Of a DNA stretch of 30,642 bases, positions 7,708 through 16,266 are shown one piece after another. This stretch comes from an uncultured cyanobacterium (GTDB taxonomy: Bacteria; Cyanobacteriota; Cyanobacteriia; Cyanobacteriales; Chroococcidiopsidaceae). The notes below the pieces were generated by a model, which was given only the letters and a program-made list of their open reading frames with translations, searched no databases and had not been told where the DNA came from. How positions within the stretch are numbered: the first letter of the stretch is position 1; each line of letters starts with the position of its first letter. The stretch is taken from the NCBI GenBank assembly GCA_946221495.1, contig CAMIFA010000047.1, forward strand, positions 1-30,642, in the 5' to 3' direction. Position numbers and translations under genes: made by a program.

Positions 7708-9633
7708 TTATTCGATCACTTCATAATCTGCTGTTACTGTCTCGTCTTGAGCAAATTGATTGTCGTCTCCGCCTAATGTTTGTTGCTGTGAGGAGGTGCT
7801 ATCTGCTTGGTCTCCGCCTGGATTAGCTTGCTTGTACACATCTGTACCAATGGCAAATAAAACTTCTCGAAAACTTTCTAGCTTTTCCTTTACTGCTTCT
7901 GGAGTAATTGCCGGATCATTAAGCGCCGTTTGGAGTTCTGCTAATTTCTCTTTCGATAAACTCTTGAGGTGTTCGCTAATCAAGTCTCCATTATCTTTTA
8001 AATTCGATTCATAACTATGAAACAAATTATCTGCTTGATTTTTCAGTTCAATTAGCTCAATGCGTTTCTTGTCTTGCTCGGCGTACATCTCGGCTTCTTG
8101 CCGCATCCGTTCGACTTCCGCAGAACTCAATCCCCCGGTATTTGTAATCCGAATACTTTGTTCCCTACCTGTACCTTTATCTTGAGCTGCAACCTTGAGA
8201 ATGCCGTTGACATCAATTTCAAAACTAACTTCAATTTGAGGTACACCACGCGGAGCCGGGGGAATGCTAGCTAAGAGAAATTTGCCTAAACTTTTGTTAT
8301 CTCTAGCCATCGCTCTTTCGCCTTGAAGTACGTGAATTTCTACGGAAGTTTGCCCATCAGTTGCCGTAGAAAACACTTGCGACTTGCTAGTAGGAATCGT
8401 TGTATTGCGCTCAATAATTTTAGTGAATACTTCTCCTAAAGTTTCAATTCCTAATGATAGGGGTGTTACATCCAATAGTAAAAGATTCTCAACTTCGCCA
8501 CCTAGCACGCCGCCTTGAATAGCAGCTCCCAAAGCTACTGCTTCATCTGGATTAACCGAGCGGTCTGGTATTCTGCCATTAAAAAACTTTTGTACGGCGT
8601 TTGAAACTGCGGGAATTCTAGTTGAACCTCCGACCAAAATGATTCTGTTAATATCAGTTGGTTTCAAACCAGAATCTTTTAAAGCCTGAGTCATTGGTTG
8701 AATAGTTCTTTCAACTAGATGACTTACCAGTTCTTCAAATTTAGCCCTAGTAAGTTCCATTTCTAGGTGCTTGGGTCCCGTCTGGTCAGCAGTAATAAAA
8801 GGTAGATTAATCGACGTAGTACCCATGCTAGAGAGTTCTATTTTTGCTTTCTCTGCTGCTTCTCGCAGACGCTGGAGAGCCATTTTATCTACAGAAAGGT
8901 CAATCTTTTCTTGTTCTTGGAAGCGCGTAGTCATCCACCGGAGAATGCAGTTATCAAAATCATCACCACCAAGGTTATTGTTTCCCGAGGTAGCTTTAAC
9001 TTCAAATACACCGCCGCCGAGCTGCAAAATTGAGACATCGAAAGTCCCGCCTCCCAAGTCAAACACTAAGATTTGCTGTTCTTGGTCTTGTTTATCTAAG
9101 CCATAAGCAAGAGCTGCTGCTGTCGGCTCGTTGATGATCCGTAGCACTTCTAGTCCAGCAATTGTACCAGCGTCTTTGGTTGCTTGCCGTTGGGCATCTG
9201 TGAAGTACGCTGGTACTGTAATTACTGCCTGATCTACTGTTTCACCCAGAAAGCTCTCGGCATCCTGTTTCAGCTTTTGCAGGATCATCGCGGAGATTTC
9301 TTGAGGAGTGTAGGTAACTGAGCGAATTTGGACATCTACAGTATCGTCTCGCCCTTTAACGCATTTGTAAGGAACTCGATGGCGTTCTACTTGAGTATCA
9401 TCCCAGCGACGACCAATAAATCGTTTAATACTGAAAACTGTATTTTCGGCATTAGTGACAGCTTGCCGCTTCGCTAGTTGCCCGACAACATGATCTTTAC
9501 CCTTGCCAAATCCCACAACACTAGGTGTTGTGCGTCCACCTTCTGAATTGGCAATAACCATTGGTTTACCACCCTCTAAGATGGCAACACAACTATTGGT
9601 CGTGCCTAAGTCTATGCCAATGACTTTTCCCAT
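7708..9633 (-). CDS. dnaK: Molecular chaperone DnaK (Hsp70)
   Basis: DnaK is the ATP-dependent Hsp70 that binds and releases unfolded chains. The 641 residues show the ATPase domain with GIDLGTTNSCVAI at the N-terminus, the phosphate-2 loop FDLGGGTFDVSIL (about 195-207) and the adenosine loop ILVGGSTRIPAV (about 336-347), then the substrate domain beginning around DVTPLSLGIETLGEVFTKII, and a helical lid with an acidic tail ending YEVIE. Cyanobacteria carry several DnaK paralogues. The grpE-dnaK-dnaJ order and the length suggest the essential DnaK2 type, but that is inference. It lies 122 bases after grpE. No CIRCE operator was found in the spacers. Confidence 0.97.
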   Translation of the reverse strand: MGKVIGIDLGTTNSCVAILEGGKPMVIANSEGGRTTPSVVGFGKGKDHVVGQLAKRQAVTNAENTVFSIKRFIGRRWDDTQVERHRVPYKCVKGRDDTVDVQIRSVTYTPQEISAMILQKLKQDAESFLGETVDQAVITVPAYFTDAQRQATKDAGTIAGLEVLRIINEPTAAALAYGLDKQDQEQQILVFDLGGGTFDVSILQLGGGVFEVKATSGNNNLGGDDFDNCILRWMTTRFQEQEKIDLSVDKMALQRLREAAEKAKIELSSMGTTSINLPFITADQTGPKHLEMELTRAKFEELVSHLVERTIQPMTQALKDSGLKPTDINRIILVGGSTRIPAVSNAVQKFFNGRIPDRSVNPDEAVALGAAIQGGVLGGEVENLLLLDVTPLSLGIETLGEVFTKIIERNTTIPTSKSQVFSTATDGQTSVEIHVLQGERAMARDNKSLGKFLLASIPPAPRGVPQIEVSFEIDVNGILKVAAQDKGTGREQSIRITNTGGLSSAEVERMRQEAEMYAEQDKKRIELIELKNQADNLFHSYESNLKDNGDLISEHLKSLSKEKLAELQTALNDPAITPEAVKEKLESFREVLFAIGTDVYKQANPGGDQADSTSSQQQTLGGDDNQFAQDETVTADYEVIE

Positions 9634-9755
9634 ACTTAGCAGTAGTGTTGCATTTCTAAAAGGTTATGATTTGAAGCAGGAGAATTTTGTCATTGCTGGG
9701 GCAGCTTTGAAGCTTGATAACGTTTTCAAGCACAGTCCTACAAATTTTTGAGGTT

Positions 9756-10475
9756 TTAATCTACTGTCTCAGTTGCTGCTGATTCCCCAGTTTCAGGAGG
9801 AGCCGCAACTTTGACTAAAGCGTGACGCAGGACGCGATCGCCCAGGAAATAGCCTCGGACTAATTCTTCTAATACTGTGCCTTCTGGTTGTTCATTTGTC
9901 GGCTGTCGCATCACAGCTTCGTGCAAATTCGGATCGAATTCCTTACCTTCAGGTCGCATTGCCGCAACCCCCAGGCGCTTTAAAGCGTCAACTAATTGCT
10001 TATAAACACCTTGGTAGCTTTTATGGATACTCATTTCCGCATCGGTTTGCGGTTTGATCTGCGATCGCGCCCGCTCAAAGTTATCAACAATCGGCAATAA
10101 TTCAGTAATCGTCGTCCGTTTCACCTGCTGCTCTAAGTCTTCTTTTTCTTTAAGAGAGCGCTTGCGAAAATTATCAAAATCTGCCGCAATTCGCATATAT
10201 TGCGTGGAACGCTCTTCTACTTGAGCTTTAAGCGATTCCACTTCCGCCCTCATCTGGGACAAAGTTTGCTCCTCACCGTCTGTTGGAGTAGCTGCAACGG
10301 AGTTGTCATCAATAGTAGCAGTAGCCATAGGATTGGCTGCGTCTGTTACGTTTGCCTCAGAGTTGTCGTTGAGATTCATCGTTTCAGCTGTTGCCTCGCT
10401 CGTTATTGGGTTTACCTCTAAGGTTTCACCCTGTGGGTCTGCTGTGTTTTCTATCTGCTTTTCCTCGTCAACCAT
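9756..10475 (-). CDS. grpE: Nucleotide exchange factor GrpE
   Basis: GrpE is the homodimeric exchange factor that releases ADP from DnaK. The protein has an acidic, low-complexity N-terminal region (about 1-70), a long coiled coil (about 75-135, including RIAADFDNFRKRSLKEKEDL), and the C-terminal beta-wing domain with the family signature around EGKEFDPNLHEAVMRQPT and GYFLGDRVLRHALVKV. An open frame extends 12 bases further to a TTG at 10487, but the ATG at 10475 is the natural start and gives 239 residues. It is divergent from pilB and heads the chaperone cluster grpE-dnaK-dnaJ. Confidence 0.95.
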   Translation of the reverse strand: MVDEEKQIENTADPQGETLEVNPITSEATAETMNLNDNSEANVTDAANPMATATIDDNSVAATPTDGEEQTLSQMRAEVESLKAQVEERSTQYMRIAADFDNFRKRSLKEKEDLEQQVKRTTITELLPIVDNFERARSQIKPQTDAEMSIHKSYQGVYKQLVDALKRLGVAAMRPEGKEFDPNLHEAVMRQPTNEQPEGTVLEELVRGYFLGDRVLRHALVKVAAPPETGESAATETVD

Positions 10476-10733
10476 TATACGCACCAATTCTAGATGCTCA
10501 AAACTGCGTTTCTAGCTTAACTAATTGAGTTACCTCTTACTAGGATGCCCTAATCGCCCACTTAGTAGCAAAGCCTTAAGACTTATTTTGTGGCAGTTGG
10601 GATAAAACCAGAGCTAGAGGCTGCTCTCTACTGCTCTAGTTATTATCACCTAGCGGCATTTTTATTTGAAACTATAGCAATTTTACCTGGAGCTTTTGGG
10701 AACACTGAATATAGAAACTTTCAGTTCTCAGTT

Positions 10734-12728
10734 ATGACTTACTCCTCATCACAGCGGCGTGCCCTGATCATCAAAAATGACTTTTCTCCCTTCGGCAATA
10801 AGGTGATTGAGTCTGGGTATGTCAATAATGAACAGATGCAGCAGGCTTTAGCCGAGAGCCGTAAATTTAAAAAACCTCTAACCCAAGTCTTAGAATCAAT
10901 GACTGGGCGACAGCTGCCACCTGATTTGCTCAGGCACTATAAAAAACAACAATTATTTGAACTTAAAATTATCTACGGTGTTGAGTTTCTCGATCCTGAG
11001 ATCGGTCAAGTTGCTACTACGCAAATGGGAACTTTAATCGATACTCTGATTCCTATTGATATTTGTCGTCGCTATAACCTAATTCCCTTATCACAAAATG
11101 ACACTAAGCCAGCCTCAGTCTTAGTGGCAATGGTTGAACCGGATAATCTTGATGCTCAGGATAACTTAAATAGAATTTTGCGCCCTCGTGGCTTAGGATT
11201 ACAACGGATTGTAATTACCCTAGAAGACTTTCAGCAGTTGCTTTCTAAGTATCTGGATGAACAAGTTGAACGCCAAAAGCAACTAGAAATTCAAAAGTCA
11301 GTAGACGTTAAGTCAGATTTAGAAGGTTTTGACTTACAAGATACACCCGATGAAATGGAGGCAGATTTAGGGGCAGCCGTCCAAAATGCCGAAGCAGCGC
11401 CTGTAATTGCCCTCGTTAATAAGATCCTTGTTAAAGCCCTACAAGAGAAAGTTTCTGATATTCATATTGAACCGCAAGAAGAGTATTTACGAATTCGTTT
11501 TCGTAAGGATGGGATATTACGTCAAGCCTTTGATCCGTTACCAAAGCAAATTGTTTCAGCCGTAACAGCCCGCTTCAAAATTATTGCGGACTTAGATATC
11601 GCCGAACGAAGGATGCCTCAAGATGGTCGCATTCGCAGAGTATTTGACGGACGCAAGGTAGACTTCCGTGTTAGTACGTTGCCCAGCCGCTATGGCGAAA
11701 AGATCGTCATGCGGATTCTGGATAACTCAGCTACGCAGCTTGGCTTGGATAAGTTAATTAATGATCCCGAAACCTTACAAATTGTTCGAGATATGGCAAG
11801 CCGTCCGTTTGGACTGCTGTTAGTAACAGGACCAACTGGTTCTGGTAAATCAACTACTTTATATTCAGTTTTAGCAGAGCGTAACAAGCCAGGAGTAAAT
11901 ATTAGTACCGCCGAAGATCCGATTGAATATTCGTTGCCTGGGATTACTCAGGTACAGGTGATTCGGGACAAAGGCATGGATTTTGCCTCGATTCTGCGCT
12001 CTTTCCTGCGCCAAGATCCAGATGTAATTTTAGTAGGTGAAACGCGGGATAAAGAAACAGCGAAAACAGCGATTGAAGCAGCACTAACGGGACACTTGGT
12101 ACTAACTTCATTACACACCAATGATGCCGCCGGGGCGATCGCTCGCTTAGACGAAATGGGCGTGGAACCGTTCATGGTATCTGGTGCTTTACTTGGTGTT
12201 GTTGCACAGCGCTTAGTACGGCGCGTGTGTGCCTCCTGTCGCGTTTCCTATACACCCACTTCCGCAGAACTAGCGCGATTTGGGCTTTCAAGTTCCCAAG
12301 ACGTAGGATTAACTTTATACAAAGCCAACTCTCTGCAACCAGAGGAAATCATCGCCGCCAGAGCCAATAATCAACTCTGCTCAGACTGCAATGGTGTTGG
12401 CTACAAAGGACGTTGTGGTGTATACGAAGTGATGAGAATTACTCAACGGCTACAAACCTTAATCGGTGAAGGCGCACCCACAGAGCGGATTAAAGAAGTG
12501 GCTGTTGAAGAAGGTATGAAAACTTTACTAGCTTACAGCCTCGACTTAGTACGGCAAGGCTACACCACTTTAGAAGAAGTAGAGCGCGTAACATTCACTG
12601 ATTCTGGTCTAGAAGCAGAGTTACAAGCAAAACGCAAGACTTCTTTGGAATGCCGTAGTTGTAATGCCGAACTGAAACCAGAGTGGCTAGAATGTCCCTA
12701 CTGCATGACACCTCGGTTTCAAGACTGA
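10734..12728 (+). CDS. pilB: Type IV pilus extension ATPase PilB
   Basis: PilB is the hexameric cytoplasmic ATPase that drives pilin polymerisation, needed for twitching phototaxis and DNA uptake. From the ATG at 10734 it has 664 residues: an N-terminal MshEN/T2SSE-N region, the ATPase core with Walker A GPTGSGKST (about 366-374), an Asp/His box, Walker B VILVGETRDKET (about 431-442), and a zinc-type cysteine set (CASC about 497, then CSDCNGVGYKGRC about 549-561). The C-terminus adds a second ribbon-like pair, CRSC and CPYC (about 640-660). A GTG-initiated extension to 10590 exists but its 48 extra residues look unrelated to the family, so MTYSSSQRR is taken as the start. It is followed by pilT and pilC. 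Confidence 0.96.
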   Translation: MTYSSSQRRALIIKNDFSPFGNKVIESGYVNNEQMQQALAESRKFKKPLTQVLESMTGRQLPPDLLRHYKKQQLFELKIIYGVEFLDPEIGQVATTQMGTLIDTLIPIDICRRYNLIPLSQNDTKPASVLVAMVEPDNLDAQDNLNRILRPRGLGLQRIVITLEDFQQLLSKYLDEQVERQKQLEIQKSVDVKSDLEGFDLQDTPDEMEADLGAAVQNAEAAPVIALVNKILVKALQEKVSDIHIEPQEEYLRIRFRKDGILRQAFDPLPKQIVSAVTARFKIIADLDIAERRMPQDGRIRRVFDGRKVDFRVSTLPSRYGEKIVMRILDNSATQLGLDKLINDPETLQIVRDMASRPFGLLLVTGPTGSGKSTTLYSVLAERNKPGVNISTAEDPIEYSLPGITQVQVIRDKGMDFASILRSFLRQDPDVILVGETRDKETAKTAIEAALTGHLVLTSLHTNDAAGAIARLDEMGVEPFMVSGALLGVVAQRLVRRVCASCRVSYTPTSAELARFGLSSSQDVGLTLYKANSLQPEEIIAARANNQLCSDCNGVGYKGRCGVYEVMRITQRLQTLIGEGAPTERIKEVAVEEGMKTLLAYSLDLVRQGYTTLEEVERVTFTDSGLEAELQAKRKTSLECRSCNAELKPEWLECPYCMTPRFQD

Positions 12729-12739
12729 AGGCAAGAGGA

Positions 12740-12780
12740 GCCAGTGCGTTGCGGGGGTTCCCCCCGTTGTAGCAACTGGC
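12740..12780. repeat. Large GC-rich hairpin between pilB and pilT
   Basis: GCCAGT at 12740 pairs with ACTGGC ending at 12780. Inside it, GCGTTGC/GTTGTAGC and the G-run and C-run (GGGGG-TT-CCCCC) pair to give a long imperfect stem. It is flanked by imperfect copies of GCAAGAGG. This is a type of dispersed palindromic element commonly seen between cyanobacterial genes. In the mRNA it would form a strong structure 11 bases after the pilB stop and about 80 bases before pilT, which may damp read-through or protect the upstream message. Confidence 0.6.
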
Positions 12781-12862
12781 GTGCAAGAGGCGAGAGGCAA
12801 GAATTCTGACTCCTAACTCTGACTTCTAAATTCAAGACTATTACTTTCAAGGAGCAAAAAAC

Positions 12863-13996
12863 ATGGAATTCATGATCGAAGATTTGATGGAGCAACTGAT
12901 CGAGATGGGTGGCTCGGATTTGCATATATCTGCTGGTTTGCCTCCCTACTTCCGGATCAGTGGTCATTTAACGCCAATTGGTGAGGAGCCGTTGAGTGCC
13001 GAGCAGTGTCAGCGATTGATCTTTAGTATGCTCAACAACACCCAACGTAAAACCTTGGAGCAGAATTGGGAACTAGATTGCTCTTACGGAGTTAAAGGTC
13101 TAGCTCGCTTCCGCGTTAACGTTTACAAAGATCGTGGTACATATGCCGCTTGCTTAAGGGCTTTGAGTTCCAAAATTCCCAACTTTGAGCAACTTGGCTT
13201 ACCAGATGTAGTACGGGAAATGTCAGAAAAACCTAGAGGACTGATTTTAGTAACCGGACCTACAGGCTCTGGTAAGACAACTACCTTAGCGGCGATGATT
13301 GACTTAATTAACCGCACACGAGCCGAGCATATTCTGACCGTAGAAGACCCGATTGAATTCGTCTACGAACCAGTCCAGAGCTTAATCCATCAACGACAAT
13401 TGGGTGAAGACACCAAAAGCTTTGCAAATGCCTTAAAAGCAGCACTCCGCGAAGATCCTGATATCATCCTCGTAGGTGAAATGCGTGATCTAGAAACGAT
13501 TTCTCTGGCAATTTCCGCAGCAGAAACTGGTCACTTAGTTTTTGGTACTCTACACACAAGTTCAGCGTCTCAAACAGTTGACCGGATGATCGACGTTTTC
13601 CCATCTGAAAGGCAGACGCAGGTAAGAGTTCAGCTTTCTAACTCTCTAGTTGCAGTTTTTAGTCAGACTCTTGTACCCAAGAAAAACCCCAAACCAGGCG
13701 AGTTTGGTCGCGTAATGGCTCAGGAAATTATGGTTATTACTCCAGCAATTTCTAACTTGATTCGGGAAGGCAAAACTTCGCAAATTTACTCAGCAATTCA
13801 GACTGGGGGTAAGTTAGGTATGCAAACTCTAGAGAAAGTTTTAGCGGATCTTTGCCGAGCGGGAACAATCTCTCTAGACGCAGCAATGTCTAAAACTTCT
13901 AAAGTAGATGAACTACAGCGTCTCCTTGCTGGTGCTGCGCCAGCAGCGACGGGTGCAAAACCTGGCGTTAACCCAGGTGCTTATGTAAAAAGATAA
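12863..13996 (+). CDS. pilT: Type IV pilus retraction ATPase PilT
   Basis: PilT is the hexameric motor that depolymerises the pilus, giving retraction, twitching and DNA uptake. The 377 residues have the N-terminal PAS-like domain (GGSDLHISAGLPPYFRISG), Walker A GPTGSGKTTT (about 132-141), an Asp box, Walker B DPDIILVGEMRD (about 199-210), a His box GTLHTSSASQT and the PilT signature AISNLIREGK (about 294-303). The ATG at 12863 follows a good AAGGAG site. The C-terminal extension of about 25 residues is Ala/Gly-rich. It is the middle gene of pilB-pilT-pilC. Confidence 0.97.
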   Translation: MEFMIEDLMEQLIEMGGSDLHISAGLPPYFRISGHLTPIGEEPLSAEQCQRLIFSMLNNTQRKTLEQNWELDCSYGVKGLARFRVNVYKDRGTYAACLRALSSKIPNFEQLGLPDVVREMSEKPRGLILVTGPTGSGKTTTLAAMIDLINRTRAEHILTVEDPIEFVYEPVQSLIHQRQLGEDTKSFANALKAALREDPDIILVGEMRDLETISLAISAAETGHLVFGTLHTSSASQTVDRMIDVFPSERQTQVRVQLSNSLVAVFSQTLVPKKNPKPGEFGRVMAQEIMVITPAISNLIREGKTSQIYSAIQTGGKLGMQTLEKVLADLCRAGTISLDAAMSKTSKVDELQRLLAGAAPAATGAKPGVNPGAYVKR

Positions 13997-14310
13997 GTGA
14001 TATGAAAGAGAAGGAGACAGCGCAAAGTTTGAGCGGAGGTTGCCTCCGATCAAAACTTTGAAAGAGAGGAAACAGAAGACTAGTCGCTGCGCTCCAGTTA
14101 TGAGTTTTAAGTGTTGAATGTTGAGTTAAAAGAAGCAATGTATCAATTACTCTTAACTTCTTCAATTCAAAACTCAACGGTCAGCCGGAGCTTCCTCCGG
14201 CTGCTGCGTTGAGCAAGCTCAAAAATCAAAACTCAAAACTACTCTCTGCTCCTCTGTTTCCTTGCTCCTGTGGATGATTTTTTCCTACTTCCTCATATAT
14301 TGATTAAGCT
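13997..14310. repeat. pilT-pilC spacer filled with hairpins and AT-rich repeats
   Basis: This 314-base spacer has no gene. It holds an imperfect hairpin at 14023-14060 (CAAAGTTT...CGGAGG / CCTCCG...AAACTTTG), a strong hairpin at 14173-14213 whose core AGCCGGAG-CTTC-CTCCGGCT is perfect and whose arms CTCAACG/CGTTGAG extend the stem, and an overlapping inverted pair GTTGAGTT (14120-14127) / AACTCAAC (14171-14178). Repeated phrases such as AACTCAAAACT are also present. The hairpins could lower pilC expression relative to pilB and pilT; that is inference. Confidence 0.6.
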
Positions 14311-15540
14311 ATGCCGACCTACGTTGCTAGTGTTAGAGACTCGAAAGGAAACGCCAAAAAAGAAAAAGTTGTTGCAGCCTCTCCAGGTGAAGCACGTTCT
14401 ACTTTAAGAGAGCGGGGTCTGTTTATTCAAGAAATTAAACAAGCTCAAGAATTTAAATTGAGCGGTAGTTTTAATTTAGAGCAAATTCAGACATCTTTAA
14501 CGAGTGTCTCGGTTAAAGATAAAGCTATTTTTTCGCGGCAATTCGCAGTTTTGATTAATGCGGGGGTAGCGATCGTCAGAAGTTTAGGCGTGCTAGCTGA
14601 ACAGTCCTCTAATCCAAAACTCAAAAAAGCGCTTTTAGAAATTAGTTCTGATGTCCAACAAGGCGTGAACCTCTCAGAAGCAATGCGTAAGCATCCTGAC
14701 TGCTTTGATAATTTGTATGTCAGTATGGTTCAGGCGGGTGAGATTGGTGGTGTTTTAGACGAAGTAATGAATCGGTTGTCTAAGCTACTTGAAGATGTAG
14801 CTCGACTGCAAAACCAGATTAAATCAGCACTAGCTTACCCTGTTGTGGTTGGGTTTTTAGCCGTTGCTATTTTTCTGGGGATGACTATTTTTCTCATCCC
14901 GATATTTGCCAATATTTTTAAAGATTTAGGGACAGAATTGCCTGCTTTGACACAGTTTTTGCTATGGATAAGCGAAATGTTGAGGAGTTGGAGAATTATT
15001 ATTCCCGTTGTTTTATTTGTTGGTGGTAGCATTGCTTATCGCCAGTATTACAAAACACGCGCTGGTCGTGAGACAATAGACCGCCTTTCGCTGAAAGTAC
15101 CTTTATTTGGTGATTTGATTCAAAAATCAGCAGTGGCTCGTTTTAGCCGCACTTTTGGTTCTTTAACTCGTTCTGGTGTACCGATTTTAACTGCTTTAGA
15201 AATTGTGCGGGATACAGCAGGAAACCAAGTAATTGCCAACGCTGTAGATGCCTCACGCCAAGACATTCAGCAAGGTGGAATGATTTCTATTGCTTTACAA
15301 AAAGAGCAAGTATTTCCAATGATGGCAATCCAAATGATTAGTATTGGCGAGGAGACGGGTGAATTAGACCAAATGCTGATGAAAGTTGCTGATTTTTATG
15401 AGGATGAAGTAGAGCAATCGGTAAAAGCACTTACTTCTGTTCTAGAGCCTATTATGATCGTGGTTTTGGGTGGCATGGTAGGCGTAATTTTGCTGGCGAT
15501 GTATTTACCGATGTTTAAAGTATTTGAAACGCTGGGCTAG
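14311..15540 (+). CDS. pilC: Type IV pilus inner-membrane platform protein PilC
   Basis: PilC (GspF family) is the inner-membrane platform on which PilB and PilT act. The 409 residues contain two GspF domains, each with helical cytoplasmic repeats (FSRQFAVLINAGVAIVRSLGVL at about 74-95 and FSRTFGSLTRSGVPILTALEIV at about 279-300), and membrane segments near 175-200, 230-248 and 380-403. The ATG start gives the usual N-terminus with a conserved ASSPGEAR-like element (AASPGEARSTLRERG). It is the last recognised gene of the pil set, with a 47-base gap to the next ORF. Confidence 0.96.
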   Translation: MPTYVASVRDSKGNAKKEKVVAASPGEARSTLRERGLFIQEIKQAQEFKLSGSFNLEQIQTSLTSVSVKDKAIFSRQFAVLINAGVAIVRSLGVLAEQSSNPKLKKALLEISSDVQQGVNLSEAMRKHPDCFDNLYVSMVQAGEIGGVLDEVMNRLSKLLEDVARLQNQIKSALAYPVVVGFLAVAIFLGMTIFLIPIFANIFKDLGTELPALTQFLLWISEMLRSWRIIIPVVLFVGGSIAYRQYYKTRAGRETIDRLSLKVPLFGDLIQKSAVARFSRTFGSLTRSGVPILTALEIVRDTAGNQVIANAVDASRQDIQQGGMISIALQKEQVFPMMAIQMISIGEETGELDQMLMKVADFYEDEVEQSVKALTSVLEPIMIVVLGGMVGVILLAMYLPMFKVFETLG

Positions 15541-15587
15541 TAACACAAATTCCCGGCAATCTTTAATCAGCAACGATGTGTTAAATC

Positions 15588-16163
15588 ATGAATGTTAAAC
15601 AATCCGATTACGAAGCTAGCTTGGCAGACTATAGTAATAATTCGGCAGCGATCGCTCTACTTAGGCACTACCGACCTTATTTAGAGATGATTCCTAGTCT
15701 GCGCCGACCAGATGAAAGTTTGATTACTCTGCCTTTGCCAATTGTCAGGCTGCGTAATTCAACAGAAGGTAGTGGCATTTTTACAGGTGGAGCAGAAGCA
15801 ACAAGGCTACCTTGTGATGTAGCAATCTTAATGTGCGATCCAGAGTGGAAAATCAAAACTGGAGTCGAGATTTTTATCTTTATTCATCGTCCCCAAGAAG
15901 ACTTTTCTCATTTGCTAGGGCGCTGGCGACAAACTCAGGTTTGGCTAGACAAAGACTACGAGTGGCTAATGCCCCCCCGCTATAAACATATGTTCAGTGA
16001 AGGGGCTAATGCCATTTATCCTTTATTCCTTGTTTTTAATGAAACACCAGAGCGAATTAAGCGCGGTTTACAAGGGGCAAGCCTACCATTTATCACTCAA
16101 ACCCTCAATATCCCAGTTGAGGAGACACTAGAAACCTTGTCACCCGAGAGTCCACCAATTTAG
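15588..16163 (+). CDS. Uncharacterised 191-residue protein downstream of pilC
   Basis: I do not recognise a named family. The ATG frame is full of normal codons and starts 47 bases after pilC on the same strand, so it may be co-transcribed. The protein is soluble-looking, with no signal peptide or membrane segment. It is rich in aromatic and charged residues; notable segments are ALLRHYRPYLEMIPSL (about 24-39), CDVAILMCDPEWKIKTGVEIF and LGRWRQTQVWLDKDYEWLMP. Two cysteines fall close together (about 76 and 83). The pil context could hint at a pilus-related or accessory role, but nothing in the sequence proves it. Confidence 0.75.
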   Translation: MNVKQSDYEASLADYSNNSAAIALLRHYRPYLEMIPSLRRPDESLITLPLPIVRLRNSTEGSGIFTGGAEATRLPCDVAILMCDPEWKIKTGVEIFIFIHRPQEDFSHLLGRWRQTQVWLDKDYEWLMPPRYKHMFSEGANAIYPLFLVFNETPERIKRGLQGASLPFITQTLNIPVEETLETLSPESPPI

Positions 16164-16166
16164 CAG

Positions 16167-16266
16167 GGGAAGCTGGAGGAGCTGGGAAGGCTGGGGAAGT
16201 TGGGGGAGCAGGAGAAGCGGAGTTAAGCTATTAAATATTCTGTCTCCTGTCTTTTGCCTCTTGCCT
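16167..16266. repeat. Low-complexity spacer after the pilC-side gene
   Basis: Purine-rich repeats of the type GCTGGAGGAGCTGGGAAGG run from about 16167 to 16220. They are followed by a pyrimidine-rich tract at 16238-16266 made of CTGTCTCCTGT and two copies of TTGCCTC. The 13-mer TTCTGTCTCCTGT at 16238-16250 recurs inside mutS2. No hairpin terminator with a T-run was found between these convergent genes. Confidence 0.5.

Noticed and set aside
9634..10589. CIRCE (HrcA) operator for the grpE-dnaK-dnaJ cluster
   Set aside because: The spacers were read for TTAGCACTC-N9-GAGTGCTAA and nothing close was found. The palindrome GCTTGA...TCAAGC at 9712-9731 is not CIRCE.
10590..10733. N-terminal extension of PilB from a GTG
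   Set aside because: The 48 residues are hydrophobic and unlike PilB N-termini. The ATG at 10734 opens the expected sequence.
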